A stretch of 56,085 bases of DNA. It comes from Prosthecobacter debontii. GTDB lineage: Bacteria; Verrucomicrobiota; Verrucomicrobiia; Verrucomicrobiales; Akkermansiaceae. Made by a program: the position numbers and the translations under genes. The stretch lies in NCBI GenBank assembly GCA_945869465.1, contig CAMBPB010000010.1:1-56085 (forward strand). Reading direction: 5' to 3'. The first letter of the stretch is position 1, and the number at the start of each line of letters is the position of its first letter. The notes below the pieces were generated by a model. That model saw only the letters and a program-made list of their open reading frames with translations. It was not told the origin of the DNA and made no database searches. Below, piece after piece: positions 52,856 to 56,085 of the stretch.

Positions 52856-53923
52856 TCAGCTTCGCAACACCACCACGTCGTCGTGCCTGGCATGCAGCAC
52901 GACGGATTCATCCCCCGGATCATGGCTGAGATGTGGGTTCATTGCAACCGCCTGCTGGCGCCCGATGGCCGTCTCGATCCAATATTGAATGCGCTGCCCG
53001 AGATAGGTGCGGTCGACGATTTTCCCGGCGACGGGATTCTCGCCCGTGTCCTTGTGAAGTCGCCATGCTTCAGGGCGGATCGACAGGATGACGGATTCGC
53101 CCGGAATGGGAGTCCAGTCAGGATCGGTGATGCGGCCCGCGATGGAACCCGCGGCCGTCCGGACCAGAGCGAAGCGGTCACGTGTTTCGAGCACTTCTCC
53201 GGTCACGAGGTTGGTTTCGCCGATGAAATTCGCAACATAGGCACCGCGCGGATCCCGGTAGATTTCCTCCGGTGTGCCGATTTGGCCGATTTGCCCGCCG
53301 GTGAGCACCGCGATCCGGTCAGCCATGGCCAGCGCCTCTTCCTGATCGTGGGTGACATAGATGCCCGTTAGTCCGTGATCCTTCACAATGCGGCGGATCT
53401 CGCGGCGCATTTCCACGCGCAGCTGGGCATCCAGATTGGAAAGCGGTTCGTCGAGCAGCAGGCACTTCGGTTTCACCACCAGCGCCCGGGCCAGCGACAC
53501 GCGTTGCTGCTGGCCGCCGGACATCTGATCGATCGAGCGGCCGCCGTAGCCGGGAAGCCGCACCATTTCGAGCGTCTCCTGCACGCGGCGTTTGATCTCC
53601 GGCTTGGGCACCCGCCGTTCTTCGAGACCAAAAGCAATGTTCTGGCCGACGGTGAGGTGGGGCCACAGCGCGTAGCTCTGGAACACCATGGCAGCTTCGC
53701 GTTTGTGCGGGGGCATCGCCGTCACGTCGCGGTCGCCAAAGTGGATGCTGCCGCCGTCAGGTGTCTCGAGGCCTGCGATGCAACGCAGCAAGGTGGTTTT
53801 GCCGCAGCCCGACGCGCCAATCAGGAAAAACAACTCGCCGGGTTGGATGAGCAGGTTGATCCCGTCGAGAGCGCGGACGTTTCCGAAAGTTTTGACGAGC
53901 GATTCAGCGCGGATGGCTTCCAT
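52856..53923 (-). CDS. ABC transporter ATP-binding protein (PotA/FbpC type)
   Basis: A 355-residue ATPase from the ATG at 53923. Walker A is GASGCGKTT, the Q-loop region AMVFQSYALWPHLTVGQNIA, the signature MSGGQQQRVSLARAL, Walker B CLLLDEPLSNLDAQ and the H-loop YVTHDQEEALAMADRIAVLT. The C-terminal ~115 residues form a TOBE domain (YVANFIGETNLVTGEVLETR, ESVILSIRPEAWRLHKDTGE), as in spermidine, sugar and Fe3+ importers. It precedes the substrate-binding protein gene on the same strand. The usual membrane permease gene is absent from both sides. Confidence 0.9.
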   Translation of the reverse strand: MEAIRAESLVKTFGNVRALDGINLLIQPGELFFLIGASGCGKTTLLRCIAGLETPDGGSIHFGDRDVTAMPPHKREAAMVFQSYALWPHLTVGQNIAFGLEERRVPKPEIKRRVQETLEMVRLPGYGGRSIDQMSGGQQQRVSLARALVVKPKCLLLDEPLSNLDAQLRVEMRREIRRIVKDHGLTGIYVTHDQEEALAMADRIAVLTGGQIGQIGTPEEIYRDPRGAYVANFIGETNLVTGEVLETRDRFALVRTAAGSIAGRITDPDWTPIPGESVILSIRPEAWRLHKDTGENPVAGKIVDRTYLGQRIQYWIETAIGRQQAVAMNPHLSHDPGDESVVLHARHDDVVVLRS

Positions 53924-54016
53924 GGCGGGGTGTCTGAGGCCATGCTTTCCCATCAGCGGCCGGAAGCAAGCCCGAAGGCAGGAATCCGGGGCGGCCAAAA
54001 TTTTTCAAAGATTCTC

Positions 54017-54045
54017 TTGCGTAGTCCGAACCGTGAAAGTATCAA
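54017..54045 (+). promoter_or_regulatory. Putative promoter of tRNA-Leu
   Basis: TTGCGT (54017-54022) and TATCAA (54040-54045) are 17 bp apart and lie 20 bp upstream of the tRNA 5' end. Four of six bases in each box match the sigma-70 consensus. The spacing and position favour it, but it is a weak match. Confidence 0.45.
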
Positions 54046-54065
54046 ACCCACCCACCCAACCGGTT

Positions 54066-54147
54066 GCTCGGATGGCGGAATTGGTAGACGCGCTAGACTA
54101 AGGATCTAGTAGGGTAACCTGTGGAGGTTCGAGTCCTCTTTCGAGCA
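54066..54147 (+). tRNA. tRNA-Leu, anticodon AAG
   Basis: All arms can be folded: acceptor 54066-54072 with 54140-54146 (one G-U), discriminator A54147; D-stem GCG/CGC; anticodon stem CTAGA (54093-54097) with TCTAG (54105-54109); a class II variable arm AGG-GTAA-CCT (54111-54120); T-stem GGAGG/CCTCT with loop TTCGAGT. The seven-base anticodon loop CTAAGGA puts U33 before A34-A35-G36, so the anticodon is AAG (codon CUU). CCA is not encoded. An AAG leucine anticodon is rare in bacteria, where GAG is usual, and would require A34-to-inosine editing. A truncated integrase gene lies just downstream, so this tRNA may have been an attachment site. Confidence 0.9.
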
Positions 54148-54319
54148 CTTCTCTTTAATAATCAAAGGGATACGGCGGATAAAACCGCCTCGGTTGACAT
54201 GCCCAACAGTGGCATGAACGAGGCTGGCGACAAAATGGCGACAAATCGGGGGGAACGCCTCCCCCAAGGGGCGGAGCAAAAAAGCAGGCCCCTCTCTCAA
54301 GGTCAAAGCGGGCTCCGCT

Positions 54320-54892
54320 GTGGTGCCAATCTATCGCACGGAATCCAAGGGACGGGTTCGCTTCACCCTGAGCTTCTACCGGGAGGGCCACCGAATGCGG
54401 AAAATGTTCAACGATCTGGAGTCGGCCAAAAAGGAGGCGTTGTTCGTGGCGCAGCGAATTCAATCCGGGATGCAGCATGTGACGGACCTCAAGCCGCACG
54501 AGCGCGACAATTTCAAAGCGTCGGAGGCGCTGCTGGCAAAACTCGGGATTCCCCTGTTTGCCGCCGTGGAGGATTACGTCCGCGCCCGCACCCTGGCCGG
54601 AAGTGAGTCGCTGTCCGTGATGGCCACGGAATACGGGAAGATGTTCGGCAACATTGTTCGCCGCGCCACAGTCCCGGAAGTGGTGGCCGAACTACTCAAG
54701 ATCCGCGAACAGGACGGAGCGAGCACCAAGTATCTCGGCCAGCTACGCACCACCCTGAATCGCCTCGCGGCCAAGTTCCCCGGACCGATTCTCGAAGTGA
54801 CCGGGCCGAGCGTGGATGCCTGGTTGCGGTCCTTGGACATCGTGGCGACCACGTGTCCAGCGACAATTAAAAATCCCTTCAGCGACAATTAA
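54320..54892 (+). pseudogene. Truncated tyrosine recombinase (integrase), N-terminal part only
   Basis: About 190 codons from a GTG at 54320 (in-frame family-like residues LKVKAGSAVV continue upstream, so the start is uncertain). The text VPIYRTESKGRVRFTLSFYR, ALFVAQRIQSGMQHVTDLKP and AAVEDYVRARTLAGSESLSV matches the N-terminal and core-binding domains of verrucomicrobial phage-type integrases. The frame breaks at VDAWLRSLDIVAT, just where the catalytic domain with R-H-R-Y should follow; what follows is an IS-like repeat and a stop. All catalytic residues are missing, so it is inactive. Position next to a tRNA gene indicates a former integrative element. Confidence 0.85.
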
Positions 54893-54894
54893 AA
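54854..54894. mobile_element. Possible solo end of an IS element (IS21-like)
   Basis: Two exact copies of CAGCGACAATTAAAA (54858-54872 and 54880-54894), 22 bp apart, follow TGT at 54854, exactly where the integrase homology stops. Multiple short terminal repeats starting with TGT are typical of IS21-family ends. No transposase gene and no matching second end are in the window. Confidence 0.45.
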
Positions 54895-55068
54895 TTACCC
54901 ACGTCTGACGAGTGGAATCAGGGTCTTGAAAAGGCATCCCCCCGCTCCCCTGGGGGACGGGAGGGAGAAGTCCCTTTGGGGATTTAGGGGGAAACAAATG
55001 GGGTCGAGCTGCCTCAGCTCGGCGGGGTTTGGGGCGGCAGCCCCATGATTCGTGCCAGGCTAGCCGGA

Positions 55069-55525
55069 TGACGCCACCGCCCAAGCTGTCGCTGATGCCA
55101 CCAAAACCGAAAAAATTGCCCGCAGCACGGCCAATGACCGCTTCCGCCAACTGATCCGGGCCGGAATCGTCCAGTCGGAACGGCCATTCTACGCCCACAT
55201 TCCAGGTGTCCACAAACCCGACGACCTGATCGATGGCGACAATGCCTTGGCTCAGGGCGAGTGCGGCTTCGCCTACATCGGCAATTTGTTGACTACGGAC
55301 CAAGTCGCCCGCCCGATCGCGATCACCCCGCTCATCGCAGGAACCACCCGTTTCGACCCGCAGCCTTTCGATGGCAAGGCGGTGATCCTGTGGACGGACA
55401 CCCGCGTTCGATCATTGCCCATCGACCGCGGATCCGGGCAGGTGATGTTGGATGGAAAAAACCTGCTAGACCCGTCCCATCCGGTTTGGGGCGGTCAGCC
55501 GCCGGTGATCGCGCTGCCGGAGTGA
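55069..55525 (+). pseudogene. C-terminal remnant of a verrucomicrobial pseudopilin-like protein
   Basis: An open frame from 55069 reads AQAVADATKTEKIARSTAND, RFRQLIRAGIVQSERPFYAH, LAQGECGFAYIGNLLTTDQV and FDGKAVILWTDTRVRSLPID, ending GGQPPVIALPE. Similar text occurs in the C-terminal part of prepilin-like proteins that Verrucomicrobia encode in large numbers (FRQLF-AG----E--FY ... GE-GFAY ... DGKAV). The N-terminal GFTLIEL methylation signal and helix are missing, and no ATG exists in the conserved part; the only candidate start is a TTG at 55247, which would give 92 residues. Therefore a remnant, lying between the IS-like end and the cytochrome gene. Confidence 0.7.
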
Positions 55526-55672
55526 AGCGGTCCCGCGCTAAAGGCACGTTAAGTTAGCGCCATTCAGGCCTGACCCCATTTATCCGCCGACCCCACAGTC
55601 CCCACCCCCGTCAGGCGTTTCTATCGCGTGCAGGCTTTGTCGCGAGTAGTTAAACACGCTCAGCAAGGATGC

Positions 55673-56085
55673 CTACTTTTTCTGCTTGGATAGGGCTTTT
55701 AGCTCCTCTTGCGTCCATGGGGTTTTGCGGTCGGCGATTTCTTTGCGGACGGTTGTGATTTCAGCGGATGCCACGGGCTTTTTCCAGCCGTGCCAGCGCT
55801 GGCCGATGAAATTGAGCACGCTGGCGAGTTGTTCGTCGTTGTAGGTTTGTTCGAGTGGGAGCATCAGGCCTTCGCCGTAGTTCCGTCCATCCACAGGGCC
55901 TACCTGACCTTTGAGGACGATGCGGGCGAGCATCTGCGCGTTGCCGCCGTGCTTGAACCATTGGGAATTCGCGAGTGGCGGCGCGAGGAATTTGTCGCCG
56001 GACTTCACGCCTTTGCCATCGGGGCCGTGGCAGGTGGTGCAGAGTGTTTCGTAAATCTGCCTTCCTTGTTTGCCCGATTCGCTGA
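55673..56085 (-). CDS. Cytochrome c domain protein (C-terminal part, runs off the window)
   Basis: The minus-strand frame is open to the right edge. The visible 137 residues include KQGRQIYETLCTTCHGPDGK, a CxxCH heme site, then the family's GDKFLAPPLANSQWFKHGGN, ARIVLKGQVGPVDGRNYGEG and LEQTYNDEQLASVLNFIGQR, with the methionine ligand probably in the YGEGLMLPL stretch. This is a class I c-type cytochrome domain as found at the ends of large PVC proteins (membrane-bound dehydrogenase/HEAT-repeat type). The ATG-less edge means the N-terminal domains lie outside the window. It ends ELKALSKQKK. Confidence 0.85.
   Translation of the reverse strand, partial: SESGKQGRQIYETLCTTCHGPDGKGVKSGDKFLAPPLANSQWFKHGGNAQMLARIVLKGQVGPVDGRNYGEGLMLPLEQTYNDEQLASVLNFIGQRWHGWKKPVASAEITTVRKEIADRKTPWTQEELKALSKQKK

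Noticed and set aside
54098..54104. Reading the tRNA-Leu anticodon as TAA
   Set aside because: It would put C instead of U at position 33 and break the 5-bp anticodon stem; AAG fits all pairings.

Overview
The window looks like chromosomal DNA of a member of the Verrucomicrobiota, probably a Verrucomicrobiales relative of Luteolibacter or Haloferula. The grounds are family content rather than a marker gene: a PSD1/DUF1549 lipoprotein paired with a Tat-exported DUF1501 protein, a very large PilX-like secreted protein of the Verru_Chthon type, repeated ECF sigma/anti-sigma pairs, a Tat-exported Gfo/Idh/MocA oxidoreductase, a sulfatase and a Verrucomicrobia-type integrase. The DNA is GC-rich, and most genes lack a visible Shine-Dalgarno sequence and start after C- or pyrimidine-rich leaders.

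Layout. 1-1.7 kb: end of an E1-beta/E2 2-oxoacid dehydrogenase operon closed by a hairpin terminator. 1.8-3.7 kb: ECF sigma factor plus a membrane anti-sigma-like protein that keeps both YfbK flanks but has lost the vWA domain. 3.8-4.5 kb: vapBC with a palindromic operator. 4.5-17.5 kb: secreted and periplasmic catabolic genes (DUF1501, PSD1 cytochrome lipoprotein, a desaturase-Rieske-NqrF-like reductase fusion, Gfo/Idh/MocA protein, cupredoxin-PA14 protein, beta-propeller protein, GH43-like protein). 17.5-18.3 kb: a small AT-richer island that looks cyanobacterial (two HIP1 octamers, Rad52-like gene), bracketed by two direct copies of a coding repeat. 18.6-22.3 kb: a tightly packed ECF sigma / anti-sigma / secreted protein / DUF1573 / rhodanese operon and a Gre-like gene. 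22.3-28.2 kb: alpha-L-rhamnosidase stump, sulfatase, secreted protein, giant PilX-like protein.

28.5-39 kb is mostly core: recN, a retropepsin-like protease, a third ECF operon ending in a PDZ protein, fabZ-like, purH, hrpB and hpt. 39.4-43.3 kb is a three-gene operon with 4-nt overlaps (N-methyl amino acid oxidase, BCCT transporter, gamma-lyase-type PLP enzyme). 43.7-45.7 kb is a graveyard of two-component genes: a histidine kinase cut just after its H-box and joined to the tail of a response regulator, then a frameshifted receiver-PAS gene with an internal deletion. 46-54 kb carries a NarL-type regulator, a putative TIM-barrel protein, a half-size TSUP permease, holA, a TlpA-like thioredoxin and an ABC importer lacking a permease. 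54-56 kb holds a tRNA-Leu read as anticodon AAG, a truncated integrase, a possible IS end, a pseudopilin remnant and a partial cytochrome c.

The most interesting points are the three-component oxygenase fused into one polypeptide, the repeat-bracketed cyanobacterial island, the vWA-less YfbK-like anti-sigma protein, the solA-BCCT-PLP operon, and an apparent frame-independent excess of the pentamer CTAAC/GTTAG. All product names come from reading translations by eye; no database search was possible.
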